From the NCBI RefSeq assembly GCF_013170805.1, contig NZ_CP051293.1, positions 6,640,001-6,704,000 of the forward strand: a stretch of 64,000 nt of DNA. Direction: 5' to 3'. The position numbers and the translations under genes were made by a program. How positions within the stretch are numbered: position 1 is the first letter of the stretch; each line of letters opens with the position of its first letter. The DNA comes from Mesorhizobium sp. NZP2077. GTDB lineage: Bacteria; Pseudomonadota; Alphaproteobacteria; Rhizobiales; Rhizobiaceae. This document shows positions 45,425 through 54,525 of this stretch, one piece after another. A model generated the notes under the pieces. That model was not told the origin of the DNA, searched no databases, and saw only the letters and a list, made by a program, of their open reading frames with translations.

Positions 45425-45673
45425 TCAATCGCGCTGGTCGGGAGCAGCTCGGCAGCGCCTTTGTTCGGCCTCCCAAACTAGATGGTCTTCGAGCGCAGCT
45501 TTTTCAGCGAGCCAGATGACCATGCGGCTGATCGGATCGTTATGTGAAATTGATTTCGCATAACCGGAAACGTCGCCTTTGGGAGGGCGGCCTTCATCTA
45601 AGGGATGTCCCTCGCGTCCCTGCCCGCATTGTGCGCGCGGGGACATAGGCGGTTCGATTTCCTCCGACGACAT
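45425..45673 (-). CDS. small hypothetical protein
   Basis: 82 residues. The start is supported by GGGGAAGG six bases before the ATG at 45673. The second half reads AKSISHNDPISRMVIWLAEK followed by AALEDHLVWEAEQRRCRAAP, likely helical. The first half is Pro- and Gly-rich. I do not recognise a family, and a gene of this size could be spurious. The 285 bases between it and the RarA-like gene contain nothing I can name. Confidence 0.45.
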   Translation of the reverse strand: MSSEEIEPPMSPRAQCGQGREGHPLDEGRPPKGDVSGYAKSISHNDPISRMVIWLAEKAALEDHLVWEAEQRRCRAAPDQRD

Positions 45674-46052
45674 GAATTACCTTCCCCTGTTTGAGGTTGC
45701 TGCTTTCTGCGGGGAGGTCAAACGTGCTTTCGTGAACATGTCCCCCGAACCACTATCGGGCCATCACAATGTCTCTGGCTACATCCCCCGAGCGGTGGGT
45801 GAAACCTAGGGGCTATGGGGTGAGGAAGGCCGACCCAACGGGGAGGCAGGGAGCATAGCGACCTTCTTCCCGAAATCTGGTTTGTGATCGGGTGATGATA
45901 GTTCCCGTTAGCCTTGGCGAGACGGGAACTTAGATCACTACATATGTCCGTTTCTTTTTCTAGTCCCCTGTATAATATGTATTGAGTTATTTTACCTATT
46001 TAACAATTCTATATACTGGAGAAAAAAGAGACGGACACTCCGCCTCCCGGCC
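45674..46052. other. 379-base A+T-rich non-coding stretch with two inverted repeats
   Basis: First hairpin: AGTTCCCGT (45900-45908) and ACGGGAACT (45922-45930), arms of 9 bp with a 13-base loop. Second, larger inverted repeat: GTCCGTTTCTTTTTC (45946-45960) against GAAAAAAGAGACGGAC (46021-46036), bracketing a very A+T-rich core that includes TATAATATG. The gene at 46053 ends right after it. It could be a terminator pair, a replication or transfer origin, or a promoter. Confidence 0.5.
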
Positions 46053-46907
46053 TCATTTTAGGTGCTTCCACAAGCCGGGATTGAGGGCTTTGAAGCCCGC
46101 TGGCGGGTGCTTCTTCGTCGTCTGATAGTGGGTGGTGACAGCGTCCAGCGCGACCCTCCAGTATCTTCGTATGGTCGGAATGTGAGGATAGTCGAAGAAC
46201 AGCGCCCGGACCTGGTTCAATTTCGCTGTTGGGTCTACCTCTTTGAGCTTTCGGTTCGCTTCACGGTCCAAGTGCTGTTGATACTTAACCCCGGTCATGA
46301 ATGCCGTCCAATTGTCGAAGATGACTTCCAAAATCTCCACCTGCGCGCCATCCGGCCATACCTTCGCCAGTCCGATTAGACAGCCGAAATCGCGACTGGT
46401 TTCGCGTTCGCGCAGATTGGAAGCCCATTTGACGACTTTGACCAATCTGGCCTCGGCCTTCTCCAACTTCTCATCATCCGGCAGGTCGTGAAGCTCGTCG
46501 GGGCTGAGAGACAGGCTTAGGGCCTTGTTCAACATCGCAAGGTCGGCGGGGGCGTCCAGAGCATCTGTGAGCGCTTTCTTTTCGGCCCGAAGCTTGGTGC
46601 GCTGTTCGGGGACGTGCTTCGCCAGATATCGGCGAACGAACGCAGCCATTTTCTTGGCGTATATGCGCGGTGTTGGTTTCTCCCCCGGCTCCGCGATGCG
46701 AACCAGAGTTACGTTACGCGTGGTGTCGAAGGCGAACGGCGCCTGCTTGATCAGCCTGCGGATGGTCTTTTCGTGAACGCCCAGCGCCTCGCCGCGTTCG
46801 CGGTGCGACATGCTGCACCACGGGAAGCCATCAAAGTCGTAGGGGTCTTTGGCGATGCTGGACGCGACCAGCTTTTTGAGAGCTATCACGTTCGGGTTGC
46901 CAGTCAT
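46053..46907 (-). CDS. helix-turn-helix island protein, possibly replication-related
   Basis: About 284 residues from the ATG at 46907 (an in-frame start at 47006 is possible). Residues 30-60 contain a helix-turn-helix, MSHRERGEALGVHEKTIRRL. The middle is rich in Glu, Leu and Lys helices, and the C-terminal 90 residues (YPHIPTIRRYWRVALDAV) are basic and aromatic. It is the last gene before the tRNA-Thr end of the island and ends at the A+T-rich inverted-repeat stretch. That layout suits an initiator-type protein, but I recognise no replication family and claim only the HTH. Confidence 0.55.
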   Translation of the reverse strand: MTGNPNVIALKKLVASSIAKDPYDFDGFPWCSMSHRERGEALGVHEKTIRRLIKQAPFAFDTTRNVTLVRIAEPGEKPTPRIYAKKMAAFVRRYLAKHVPEQRTKLRAEKKALTDALDAPADLAMLNKALSLSLSPDELHDLPDDEKLEKAEARLVKVVKWASNLRERETSRDFGCLIGLAKVWPDGAQVEILEVIFDNWTAFMTGVKYQQHLDREANRKLKEVDPTAKLNQVRALFFDYPHIPTIRRYWRVALDAVTTHYQTTKKHPPAGFKALNPGLWKHLK

Positions 46908-47123
46908 GGAGACCAACTGCCTTCTGGAATTGATTTCACTCGTCGGGAACGGTCCGGTCGCAGCGTTTCGCACTGGCTTCGGGAAGAATTGCCCAGAACG
47001 GTCCATGAACGTTCTCCCCCGATTTTCCCCGAATAGTTGGGGAAAACGCGGGGAATGTTCACCATTCGACCCTTGGGGAAAAGGGAGTGGTCAACTTTCA
47101 CGTCATTGAAAAATATGGGGAAA

Positions 47124-47199
<76 letters not shown>

Positions 47200-47359
47200 C
47201 GCCGATGGCGGGGCTTCTGCCATATCGAACCGGTAAGCGCAAGGCCAAGAACAACGCTTCTGTGAAAGCCTTTGCCGGATGGCTTCCAATGACATGGCGA
47301 CGCCACAATGTTGGCTATCCCTGAATGGCAGTTGGCCGGTCGCCAGCCGGGACGGGACG

Positions 47360-47536
47360 ATGAGCGACAAGACAATTTCAGCGAAAAAGGGCGGTACGGA
47401 CCGCAAGGACCGGCTCGCCGAGCAGTTGCGCGCCAATCTGCAGAAGCGCAAGGCGCAGTCGCGCTCGCGCCGCACAGGGGAAGCCGACCAGCGGCCCGAT
47501 GGGCTCGGCTCGGCAAAGGAAATACAAAAAGATTAA
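47360..47536 (+). CDS. small basic conserved protein upstream of murA
   Basis: 58 residues, MSDKTISAKKGGTDRKDRLA, then EQLRANLQKRKAQSRSRRTG, followed by an acidic tail. Short Lys/Arg-rich proteins of this kind are found in front of murA in many rhizobia and have no known function. The ATG at 47360 has GGGAC upstream. It lies between the tRNA and murA, outside the island, and belongs to the conserved chromosome. Confidence 0.75.
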   Translation: MSDKTISAKKGGTDRKDRLAEQLRANLQKRKAQSRSRRTGEADQRPDGLGSAKEIQKD

Positions 47537-47664
47537 CTCAAATCGGCCACTCTTGGACCGGGGTGGGCGAAATCCTATTTCTTGAACCAGTTCGGCCAAT
47601 GGTCTAGACGGGCCGATACTCAAACGATTGAACCGGCCTTTTTGGCCGAGAGGGACGTTCTTCT

Positions 47665-48957
47665 ATGGATCGCATCAGAATTGTCGGGGGCAACAAGCTC
47701 TCCGGAAGCATTCCGATTTCGGGCGCCAAAAACGCCGCTTTGCCGCTTATGATCGCCTCGCTTTTGACCGACGACACGCTGACGCTGGAAAATGTGCCAC
47801 ATCTGGCCGATGTCGAGCAGCTGATCCGCATCCTGGGCAATCACGGCGTCGATTATTCGGTCAATGGCCGCCGCGAGAAGCAGAATGAGGGCTATTCGCG
47901 CACCATCAATTTCTCCGCCCGCAACATTGTCGATACGACGGCGCCTTACGAGCTGGTGTCGAAGATGCGGGCCTCGTTCTGGGTCATCGGGCCGCTGCTG
48001 GCCCGCATGGGCGAGGCCAAGGTGTCGCTGCCCGGCGGCTGTGCCATCGGCACGCGCCCGGTCGACCTGTTCCTCGAAGGCCTGCAGGTACTGGGCGCCG
48101 ACATCGACGTCGACACCGGCTATGTCATCGCCAAGACCCGCAATGGCCGCCTGGTCGGCAACCGCTACGTCTTCCCGAAAGTGTCGGTCGGCGCCACCCA
48201 TGTGCTGATGATGGCGGCCTCGCTGGCCAAGGGCGAGACGGTGCTGGAAAACGCCGCCTGCGAACCCGAAATCGTCAACCTTGCCGAATGCCTCAACGCC
48301 ATGGGTGCCAGGATTTCCGGCGCCGGCACGCCAACCATCACCATCGATGGCGTGGAATCGCTATCAGGCGCGCGCGTGCGCGTCATTCCTGACCGCATCG
48401 AGACCGGCACCTATGCCATGGCGGTCGCCATGACCGGCGGCGACGTCGTGCTCGAAGGCGCCCGTCCGGAGCTGCTGCAGACCGCACTGGACGTCATTTC
48501 GCAGACGGGTGCGGAGATCACGCAGACCAATTCCGGCATCCGCGTGAAGCGCAACGGCGCCGGCATTTCGCCGGTCGACGTAACGACCGCGCCCTTTCCG
48601 GCCTTCCCGACCGATCTGCAGGCGCAATTCATGGGCCTGATGACCATGGCCAAGGGCAAGTCGCGCATCACCGAAACGATCTTCGAAAACCGCTTCATGC
48701 ACGTCCAGGAACTGGCCCGGCTCGGCGCCCACATCACGCTTTCGGGCCAGACGGCGATCGTCGACGGCGTGGCGAAGCTGAAAGGTGCGCCGGTCATGGC
48801 CACCGATCTTCGCGCTTCCGTCTCGCTGGTCATCGCCGGCCTCGCCGCCGAAGGCGAGACCACGGTCAACCGCGTCTACCATCTCGACCGCGGCTTCGAG
48901 CGGCTGGAAGAAAAGCTGTCCAACTGCGGCGCGGTGATCGAGCGAATTTCGGCCTGA
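47665..48957 (+). CDS. murA: UDP-N-acetylglucosamine 1-carboxyvinyltransferase
   Basis: 430 residues, ATG with GAGAGGGAC upstream. MurA transfers enolpyruvate from phosphoenolpyruvate to UDP-GlcNAc in the cytoplasm, the first committed step of peptidoglycan synthesis. Family landmarks: [20 protein letters not shown] at the front, [19 protein letters not shown] with the catalytic Cys126, [20 protein letters not shown], and [20 protein letters not shown]. The length fits the family. Cys at the active site means the usual fosfomycin-sensitive form. Confidence 0.97.
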   Translation: MDRIRIVGGNKLSGSIPISGAKNAALPLMIASLLTDDTLTLENVPHLADVEQLIRILGNHGVDYSVNGRREKQNEGYSRTINFSARNIVDTTAPYELVSKMRASFWVIGPLLARMGEAKVSLPGGCAIGTRPVDLFLEGLQVLGADIDVDTGYVIAKTRNGRLVGNRYVFPKVSVGATHVLMMAASLAKGETVLENAACEPEIVNLAECLNAMGARISGAGTPTITIDGVESLSGARVRVIPDRIETGTYAMAVAMTGGDVVLEGARPELLQTALDVISQTGAEITQTNSGIRVKRNGAGISPVDVTTAPFPAFPTDLQAQFMGLMTMAKGKSRITETIFENRFMHVQELARLGAHITLSGQTAIVDGVAKLKGAPVMATDLRASVSLVIAGLAAEGETTVNRVYHLDRGFERLEEKLSNCGAVIERISA

Positions 48958-49032
48958 CGATCGGACGGCGGCAACTTCGGACGGAGAGTGCTCCGTATTG
49001 CATTGCCTTCCTCCCCCTGCCAATACCGCAAA

Positions 49033-49052
49033 CCCGAGGCAATTGCCTCGGG
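49033..49052. promoter_or_regulatory. 20-bp perfect palindrome downstream of murA
   Basis: CCCGAGGCAATTGCCTCGGG, symmetric over its whole length. It has no T run after it, so it is not a classic terminator. It lies in the 174-bp gap between murA and the DUF2948 gene and could be a protein-binding site or a hairpin that affects read-through. Confidence 0.45.
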
Positions 49053-49131
49053 CGGAAGTCGTGTCGCGGTTGCACCGGCCGGTAAGACCGCCTAACAGAA
49101 GGCTGAAACCAACCTTAGGTGCAAATTCCGC

Positions 49132-49563
49132 ATGGCCCTCAAGCTTATCGCGCTCGACGACCAGGATCTGAGCATCGTTTCGGCTCATGTCCAGGACGCT
49201 GTCCTGAAAGTCAGCGATCTCGAATACCTGCCTGCGGCCAAGCGTTTCGTGCTGACCATGAACCGTTTCGTCTGGGAGGCGAAGTCGGGCCTGTTTCGCC
49301 AGCATAATGAGCGGCGGCAGGCCGTGCTGCATTTCGACCGCGTGCTCGGCGCCAAGACCAACGGCATTGCCCGCAACAAGCCTGCCGAGGTGCTGTCCCT
49401 GCTGGCGATCAGCTTCATCGAGATCAGCAAGCCGGCCGGCATCGTCGAGCTGATCTTTTCGGGCGGCGGCACCATCATGCTCGATGTCGAATGCATCGAG
49501 GCCCGCCTTGCCGACATAGGCGGCGCGTGGGAAGCCACGTCGCGTCCCGTCCACAAGGCTTGA
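49132..49563 (+). CDS. DUF2948 family protein
   Basis: 143 residues. The front, LIALDDQDLSIVSAHVQDAV, then LKVSDLEYLPAAKRFVLTMN, and the back, SGGGTIMLDVECIEARLADI, match the DUF2948 proteins conserved next to hisD in Rhizobiales. No biochemical role is known. It precedes hisD by 7 bp and is probably cotranscribed with it and the genes that follow. Confidence 0.9.
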   Translation: MALKLIALDDQDLSIVSAHVQDAVLKVSDLEYLPAAKRFVLTMNRFVWEAKSGLFRQHNERRQAVLHFDRVLGAKTNGIARNKPAEVLSLLAISFIEISKPAGIVELIFSGGGTIMLDVECIEARLADIGGAWEATSRPVHKA

Positions 49564-49570
49564 GTGTCCG

Positions 49571-50863
49571 ATGGCCATCACGCTTGCCCAGACCGACGCC
49601 GATTTCGAGCAGCGCTTCGCTGCCTTCCTTTTGACCAAGCGGGAAGTGTCCGAGGACGTCGACGCCGCCGCGCGCGCGATCATCGCGCGGGTACGCGCCG
49701 AGGGCGATGCGGCGCTGATCGACTACACCAGGAAATTCGACCATGCCGATTTGACCAGCCTCGGCATTGCCGTTTCGAAGGACGACATTGCCAAGGCCTA
49801 TGAGGCCGCCGACCCAAAGGCGATCGAAGCGCTCGAATTCGCGCGCGATCGTATCCGCTCCCACCATGAGCGGCAGCGGCCGAAGGACGATCGTTATACG
49901 GATGCCGCCGGCGTCGAGCTTGGCTGGCGCTGGACGGCGATCGAGGCGGTCGGGCTTTACGTGCCGGGCGGCACGGCGAGCTACCCGAGTTCGGTGTTGA
50001 TGAACGCCGTGCCCGCCCGGGTGGCCGGCGTCGAACGCATCGTCATGGTCGTGCCGGCTCCTGGCGGCATGATCAATCCGCTGGTGCTGGTGGCGGCCGA
50101 CATATCAGGTGTGTCCGAGATTTACCGCGTCGGCGGCGCCCAGGCGATCGCAGCCCTTGCCTATGGCACCGAAACGATAAAGCCAGTGGCCAAGGTCGTC
50201 GGCCCCGGCAATGCCTATGTCGCGGCGGCCAAGCGCCAGGTGTTCGGCACGGTCGGCATCGACATGATCGCCGGACCCTCGGAAGTGCTAGTGGTGGCCG
50301 ACGGCAACAATGATCCGGACTGGATCGCGGCCGACCTGCTCGCCCAGGCCGAACACGATGTGTCGGCGCAGTCGATCCTTGTCACCGACGATCCGGACTT
50401 CGGCAAAGCCGTCGAACAGGCGGTCGAGCGCCAGCTGCAGAGCCTGCCGCGCGGCGAGACGGCCGCGGCGAGCTGGCGTGATTTCGGCGCGGTGATCCTG
50501 GTCCCGACCATCGATGCCGCGCTGCCGCTGGTCGACCGCATCGCCGCCGAGCATGTCGAGCTGGCCATCGATGATGCCGAGGGCTTCCTGGCACGGATGC
50601 GCAATGCCGGCGCCGTCTTCCTCGGCCGCCACACGCCGGAAGCCATCGGCGACTATGTCGGCGGCTCCAACCACGTGCTGCCGACGGCACGCTCGGCGCG
50701 CTTCTCGTCGGGCCTGTCGGTGCTCGACTTCGTCAAGCGCACCTCGGTGCTGAAACTCGGGCCGGAGCAGTTGCGCATGTTGGCGCCGGCGGCGATCGCG
50801 CTCGCCAAGGCGGAAGGGCTCGACGCGCATGGCCGCTCCGTCGCAATACGGCTGAACATGTAG
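49571..50863 (+). CDS. hisD: histidinol dehydrogenase
   Basis: 430 residues. HisD oxidises histidinol to histidine in two NAD-dependent steps, the last reactions of histidine synthesis. Landmarks: VGLYVPGGTASYPSSVLMNA, YRVGGAQAIAALAYGT, KVVGPGNAYVAAAKRQVFG, DMIAGPSEVLVVAD, the zinc and catalytic His/Glu residues in AAEHVELAID and GGSNHVLPTARSAR. Length fits the family. No leader peptide or attenuator is visible upstream. Confidence 0.97.
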   Translation: MAITLAQTDADFEQRFAAFLLTKREVSEDVDAAARAIIARVRAEGDAALIDYTRKFDHADLTSLGIAVSKDDIAKAYEAADPKAIEALEFARDRIRSHHERQRPKDDRYTDAAGVELGWRWTAIEAVGLYVPGGTASYPSSVLMNAVPARVAGVERIVMVVPAPGGMINPLVLVAADISGVSEIYRVGGAQAIAALAYGTETIKPVAKVVGPGNAYVAAAKRQVFGTVGIDMIAGPSEVLVVADGNNDPDWIAADLLAQAEHDVSAQSILVTDDPDFGKAVEQAVERQLQSLPRGETAAASWRDFGAVILVPTIDAALPLVDRIAAEHVELAIDDAEGFLARMRNAGAVFLGRHTPEAIGDYVGGSNHVLPTARSARFSSGLSVLDFVKRTSVLKLGPEQLRMLAPAAIALAKAEGLDAHGRSVAIRLNM

Positions 50864-50869
50864 GCCGAG

Positions 50870-51355
50870 ATGACGGGCTCCGATCAAACCCGCGCAAAGC
50901 TGATCGATGTCGAACTCGATGAATCGATCGGCCGTTCGACGCCCGATGTCGAGCATGAGCGGGCGGTGGCGATCTTCGACCTGATCGAGGAGAACCGTTT
51001 TCAGCCCGTCAACGACAGCGGCGCCGGTCCCTACCGGCTGAAACTGTCGCTGGCCGAGCAGCGCCTGGTCTTCGCCGTGGCGCGCGAGGATGGCACCGCT
51101 GTGGTCACCCACATCCTGTCGCTGACGCCGCTCAGGCGCATCGTCAAGGATTACTACATGATCTGCGAAAGCTATTACGACGCCATTCGCTCCTCGACGC
51201 CGAGCCATATCGAGGCCATCGATATGGGCCGGCGCGGTTTGCACAATGAAGGGTCGCAGACGCTGATGGACCGGCTCTCCGGCAAGATCGACATCGACTT
51301 CGACACGGCGCGACGGCTGTTCACGCTGGTCTGCGTGCTGCACTGGCGGGGCTAG
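50870..51355 (+). CDS. UPF0262 family protein
   Basis: 161 residues from the ATG at 50870, six bases after hisD. The pattern [40 protein letters not shown] and [20 protein letters not shown] is that of UPF0262, found across Rhizobiales between hisD and a low-molecular-weight phosphatase gene. Function unknown. The next coding region starts almost at its stop codon. Confidence 0.92.
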   Translation: MTGSDQTRAKLIDVELDESIGRSTPDVEHERAVAIFDLIEENRFQPVNDSGAGPYRLKLSLAEQRLVFAVAREDGTAVVTHILSLTPLRRIVKDYYMICESYYDAIRSSTPSHIEAIDMGRRGLHNEGSQTLMDRLSGKIDIDFDTARRLFTLVCVLHWRG

Positions 51356-51357
51356 TC

Positions 51358-51807
51358 CTGGCACCCCCGCCCCGATCGGTCCTGTTCCTGTGCGGCATGA
51401 ACGCCGTACGCTCGCCAATGGCGGAGCAGCTGGCACGCCGGATGCTGCCCGCCACCATCTTCGTCGCCTCGGCCGGCGTGCGCGCCGGCGAGCGCGACCC
51501 GTTCGTCGATGCCGTGCTGGCCGAGGATGGCCTGTCGCTTGGCGAACGTCATCCAAGGACGCTGGACGATCTCGAGGATGACTATTTCGACCTGATCGTC
51601 ACGCTGGCGCCTGAAGCGCACCACGCCGCGCTGGAACTCACCCGGTCGCTTGCCGTCGAGGTCGAATACTGGCCGACACAGGACCCGACCGGCGCCAGCG
51701 GCACGCGCGACCAGATCATGGCCAGCTACCGCGACGTACGCGAACGGCTGAAGTTGCGCATAAGCCGACGTTTTTTGCTTCCTGAGGCAAAAAACGCGAC
51801 GGATTAA
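51358..51807 (+). CDS. low-molecular-weight protein-tyrosine-phosphatase-like protein, probable CTG start
   Basis: About 149 residues if started at the CTG at 51358. The active-site loop is CGMNAVRSPMAEQLARRM, that is C-x5-R-S with the catalytic Cys codon at 51391. The first ATG in frame (51397) lies after this Cys, and no ATG, GTG or TTG exists in frame upstream. GGCGGGG at 51345-51351 sits six bases before the CTG. The later WPTQDPTGASGTRDQI contains the general-acid Asp (DPT). The enzyme family removes phosphate from tyrosine or reduces arsenate. The start assignment is my inference. Confidence 0.75.
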   Translation: MAPPPRSVLFLCGMNAVRSPMAEQLARRMLPATIFVASAGVRAGERDPFVDAVLAEDGLSLGERHPRTLDDLEDDYFDLIVTLAPEAHHAALELTRSLAVEVEYWPTQDPTGASGTRDQIMASYRDVRERLKLRISRRFLLPEAKNATD

Positions 51808-51860
51808 GCGTGTTCACAAGCGGACGATTATCATATAGGTTCCGCCGAAATTCCGGCTAG

Positions 51861-51972
51861 AGTCGGATGATTTCAGGTCTCTTCGACCTGAAATCTGAAT
51901 CCGCCTCTAAATCAAAGAAGTAGAGCATGATGTCGTCCGAAAACCGCTTCACACTTTTCGGCATCATGCTCT
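51861..51972. repeat. RIME-like intergenic mosaic element with two hairpins
   Basis: Hairpin 1: GATTTCAGGTC (51869-51879) and GACCTGAAATC (51885-51895), extended by CGGAT/ATCCG. Hairpin 2: AGAGCATGATG (51922-51932) and CATCATGCTCT (51962-51972) with inner CCGAAAA/TTTTCGG. These words recur between genes in many Rhizobium, Sinorhizobium and Mesorhizobium genomes. It lies between the phosphatase gene and infA and may end or stabilise transcripts. Confidence 0.8.
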
Positions 51973-52007
51973 AGGCGCTGGAACTGCAATCCAAGCAAAG
52001 GTATCGA

Positions 52008-52226
52008 ATGCCGAAGGAAGAAGTCCTCGAGTTTCCGGGTGTCGTGACGGAATTGTTGCCGAACGCGATGTTCCGGGTGAAGCTCGAAAACGAACACGAG
52101 ATCATCGCCCATACGGCCGGCCGCATGCGCAAGAACCGCATCCGTGTGCTGACCGGCGACAAGGTTCTGGTCGAGATGACGCCATACGACCTGACCAAGG
52201 GCCGCATCACCTACCGCTTCAAGTAA
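52008..52226 (+). CDS. infA: translation initiation factor IF-1
   Basis: 72 residues, the standard length. A single OB-fold (S1-like) domain: [72 protein letters not shown]. It binds the A site of the 30S subunit during initiation. Its place before maf and yacG is common in Rhizobiales. The RIME-like element precedes it, so it may have its own promoter. Confidence 0.97.
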
Positions 52227-52249
52227 GATCAAGGCTTGACTGGTCCGCG

Positions 52250-52876
52250 ATGAGCATTTTGCAGAAGCTGGTGCTTGCCTCCGGTTCGCCGCGCCGCATC
52301 GAACTCTTGCAGCAGGCCGGCATAGAGCCGGACCGTATCCTGCCAGCCGATATCGACGAAACGCCGCTGCGTGCCGAGCATCCGCGCTCGCTGGCCAAAC
52401 GGCTGTCGAAGGAAAAGGCCGAGAAGGCGTTCGCGTCGCTGAAGACCGAGACGAACTATGCACCGAGCTTCGTGCTGGCCGCCGACACGGTGGTTGCTGT
52501 CGGGCGGCGCATCCTGCCCAAGGCCGAGACACTGGACGACGCCGCCAACTGCCTCGGGCTGCTGTCCGGCCGTTCGCACCGGGTCTATTCCGGCATCTGC
52601 CTGATCACGCCTGGCGGCAAATTGCGCCAGCGGCTGGTCGAGACACGGGTGCGTTTCAAGCGGCTGCCCCGCGAGGAAATCGATGCCTATGTCGCCTCGG
52701 GCGAATGGCGCGGCAAGGCCGGCGGCTATGCCGTCCAGGGCCTCGCTGGTGCCTTTGTCGTCAAGCTGGTCGGCTCCTATACCAACATCGTCGGCCTGCC
52801 GCTCTATGAGACGGTGGCGCTGCTATCCGGCGAAGGTTTCAAGATCCATCAGAGTTGGCTGACCGCACGGCCATGA
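52250..52876 (+). CDS. maf: Maf-family nucleoside triphosphate pyrophosphatase
   Basis: 208 residues. Family motifs: [93 protein letters not shown]. Maf proteins hydrolyse non-canonical nucleotides and influence septation. It starts 23 bp after infA and overlaps the ATG of yacG with its TGA. Which Maf substrate subgroup it belongs to cannot be told from sequence reading alone. Confidence 0.93.
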   Translation: MSILQKLVLASGSPRRIELLQQAGIEPDRILPADIDETPLRAEHPRSLAKRLSKEKAEKAFASLKTETNYAPSFVLAADTVVAVGRRILPKAETLDDAANCLGLLSGRSHRVYSGICLITPGGKLRQRLVETRVRFKRLPREEIDAYVASGEWRGKAGGYAVQGLAGAFVVKLVGSYTNIVGLPLYETVALLSGEGFKIHQSWLTARP

Positions 52877-53070
52877 ATTCAGACTCCAAAGTCACGCCGC
52901 TGCGCCCAAAGCGCCCCTGTCCCGAATGCGGCAAGGCCTCGGCGCGCGACACCTTTCCGTTCTGCTCGACGCGCTGCAAGGACATCGACCTCAACCGCTG
53001 GCTGAAGGGCGCCTATGTCATCAAGGCTCGTGACGACGAGGAAGGACCTGACACCGACGAGCCGAAATAA
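52873..53070 (+). CDS. yacG: zinc-binding protein YacG (DNA gyrase inhibitor)
   Basis: 65 residues from the ATG at 52873, which overlaps the maf stop (ATGA). The zinc ligands are C-x2-C-x11-C-x3-C in [20 protein letters not shown] followed by [18 protein letters not shown]. coli YacG binds the GyrB C-terminal domain and inhibits gyrase. The spacing between the Cys pairs is shorter than the x15 of E. coli. It ends the block; a palindromic element follows. Confidence 0.93.
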   Translation: MNSDSKVTPLRPKRPCPECGKASARDTFPFCSTRCKDIDLNRWLKGAYVIKARDDEEGPDTDEPK

Positions 53071-53086
53071 GGCCGACTTCATTTTT

Positions 53087-53132
53087 ATGCATGTCGTTGT
53101 CCCAAAACCGGGACCACTTGGGCGACATGCAT
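53087..53132. repeat. palindromic intergenic element between yacG and melA-like gene
   Basis: ATGCATGTCG (53087-53096) and CGACATGCAT (53123-53132), with inner CCCAA/TTGGG. This is the other common Mesorhizobium-type palindrome. It lies between convergent genes and can act as a bidirectional transcript end. A truncated relative (GCATGTCGCCCAAAA) is present at 8313-8327. Confidence 0.75.
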
Positions 53133-53135
53133 TCG

Positions 53136-54506
53136 TCAGGCCGCGTGGGTCTTGCGGCTCGTCCGCGCCCAGGCCGGCAGCCAGTCGCCATGTGCGGCAA
53201 GAAGCTCGTCAACCAGCGACCAGATCTGGTCGAGATCGAGCTCTGCCGCCGTGTGCGGATCCATCATCGCCGCGTGGTAGATGTGCTCGCGGTTTTCCGT
53301 CATCAACGCCCGCACCGTCAGTTCCTGGACGTTGATGTTGGTGCGGATCAGCGCTGTCAGTTGTGGCGGCAGGTCGCCTATATAGGTCGGCTGGATACCG
53401 GAGGCATCGATAAGGCACGGCACTTCGGCGGCGCAATCGCGGGGCAGCGAGGTGATGCAGCCATTGTTGCGGACATTGCCGTAGATCACCGAGGGTTCGC
53501 CCGTCCAGACCGAATTCATGATCGAGGAGGCATACTCCCTGGACTCCTCGACCTCGATGCGCTGGGCCGAACGATAGGCCTGTGCCTGGTCTTTCCAGCG
53601 CTCGATCTGTTCGATGCAGCGCTTGGGATATTCGTCGAGCGGAATGCCGTATTTCTCGATCAGGTCTGGGCGGCCTTCCTTGATGAAATAGGGCGTATAT
53701 TCGGCGAAATGCTCCGAGCTTTCGGTGACGAAATAGCCGAGCCTTGTCAGCATCTCGTAGCGCACCTTGTTGGGGCAGCGCGGATTCCAGCCGGGTTTTG
53801 GCGCGCGGCCTTCGCGATAGGCGCGCACGAGGTCGGGATAGAGGTCGCGGTAGGAACCGTCGGGCTGGCGATGTTCGAATTTCAGATAAAAGGCCATGTG
53901 GTTGATGCCGGCCGAGCGATAGCGGATCTCGTCGTAGGGAAGGTCGAGATCGTGCGCCAGTTCCATCGCCGTTCCCTGCACCGAATGGCAGAGGCCGACC
54001 TGCCTGATCTCAGGATATTTCTCCGATATCGCCCAGGTGTTGATCGCCATCGGGTTGACGTATTGCAGCATGATAGCCTCGGGGCAGACGACGAGCATGT
54101 CCTCGCAGATCTTCCACAGATGCGGCACGGTTCTGAGGCCACGCATGATGCCGCCGACGCCGAGCGTGTCGGCGATGGTCTGGCGCAGGCCATACTTCTT
54201 CGGTACCTCGAAATCGGTGACCGTGCAGGGCTCGTAGCCGCCGATCTGGAAGGCGACGACGACGAAGTCGGCGCCGGCGAGCGCCTTGCGCTGGTCGGAA
54301 TAGGTCTCGGCCTTTGCCTTGACGCCGAGCGTCGCGATCAGCTTGTTGACGACGATGGCGCTCTCTTCGAGGCGCTGCGGGTTGATGTCCATCAGCGCGA
54401 TCGTCGCGCCCGAAAGGGCTGGCCGCTGCAGCACATCGCCGACGATGTTCTTCATGAACACGGTCGAGCCGGCGCCGATGAAAGTGATCCTGGGATGTCT
54501 TGCCAT
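53136..54506 (-). CDS. glycoside hydrolase family 4 enzyme (alpha-galactosidase/alpha-glucosidase type), last gene of sugar operon
   Basis: 456 residues; the ATG at 54506 is chosen for GGAGA five bases upstream. GH4 enzymes use NAD+ and a metal ion to split glycosides by an oxidation-elimination route in the cytoplasm. Seen here: Rossmann start ITFIGAGSTVFMKNIVGDVL, YVNPMAINTWAISEKYPEIR, metal-ligand Cys in GLCHSVQGTAMELAH, and GINHMAFYLKFEHR. It is the distal gene of a transport operon and a paralogue of the GH4 gene at 60691. Substrate is probably an alpha-galactoside such as melibiose or raffinose. Confidence 0.9.
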   Translation of the reverse strand: MARHPRITFIGAGSTVFMKNIVGDVLQRPALSGATIALMDINPQRLEESAIVVNKLIATLGVKAKAETYSDQRKALAGADFVVVAFQIGGYEPCTVTDFEVPKKYGLRQTIADTLGVGGIMRGLRTVPHLWKICEDMLVVCPEAIMLQYVNPMAINTWAISEKYPEIRQVGLCHSVQGTAMELAHDLDLPYDEIRYRSAGINHMAFYLKFEHRQPDGSYRDLYPDLVRAYREGRAPKPGWNPRCPNKVRYEMLTRLGYFVTESSEHFAEYTPYFIKEGRPDLIEKYGIPLDEYPKRCIEQIERWKDQAQAYRSAQRIEVEESREYASSIMNSVWTGEPSVIYGNVRNNGCITSLPRDCAAEVPCLIDASGIQPTYIGDLPPQLTALIRTNINVQELTVRALMTENREHIYHAAMMDPHTAAELDLDQIWSLVDELLAAHGDWLPAWARTSRKTHAA

Positions 54507-54525
54507 GCTGGTCTCCGGCATATGT

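Noticed and set aside
48364..49683. Long minus-strand open frame over murA and DUF2948
   Set aside because: Shadow of the murA and DUF2948 coding strand; no family pattern.
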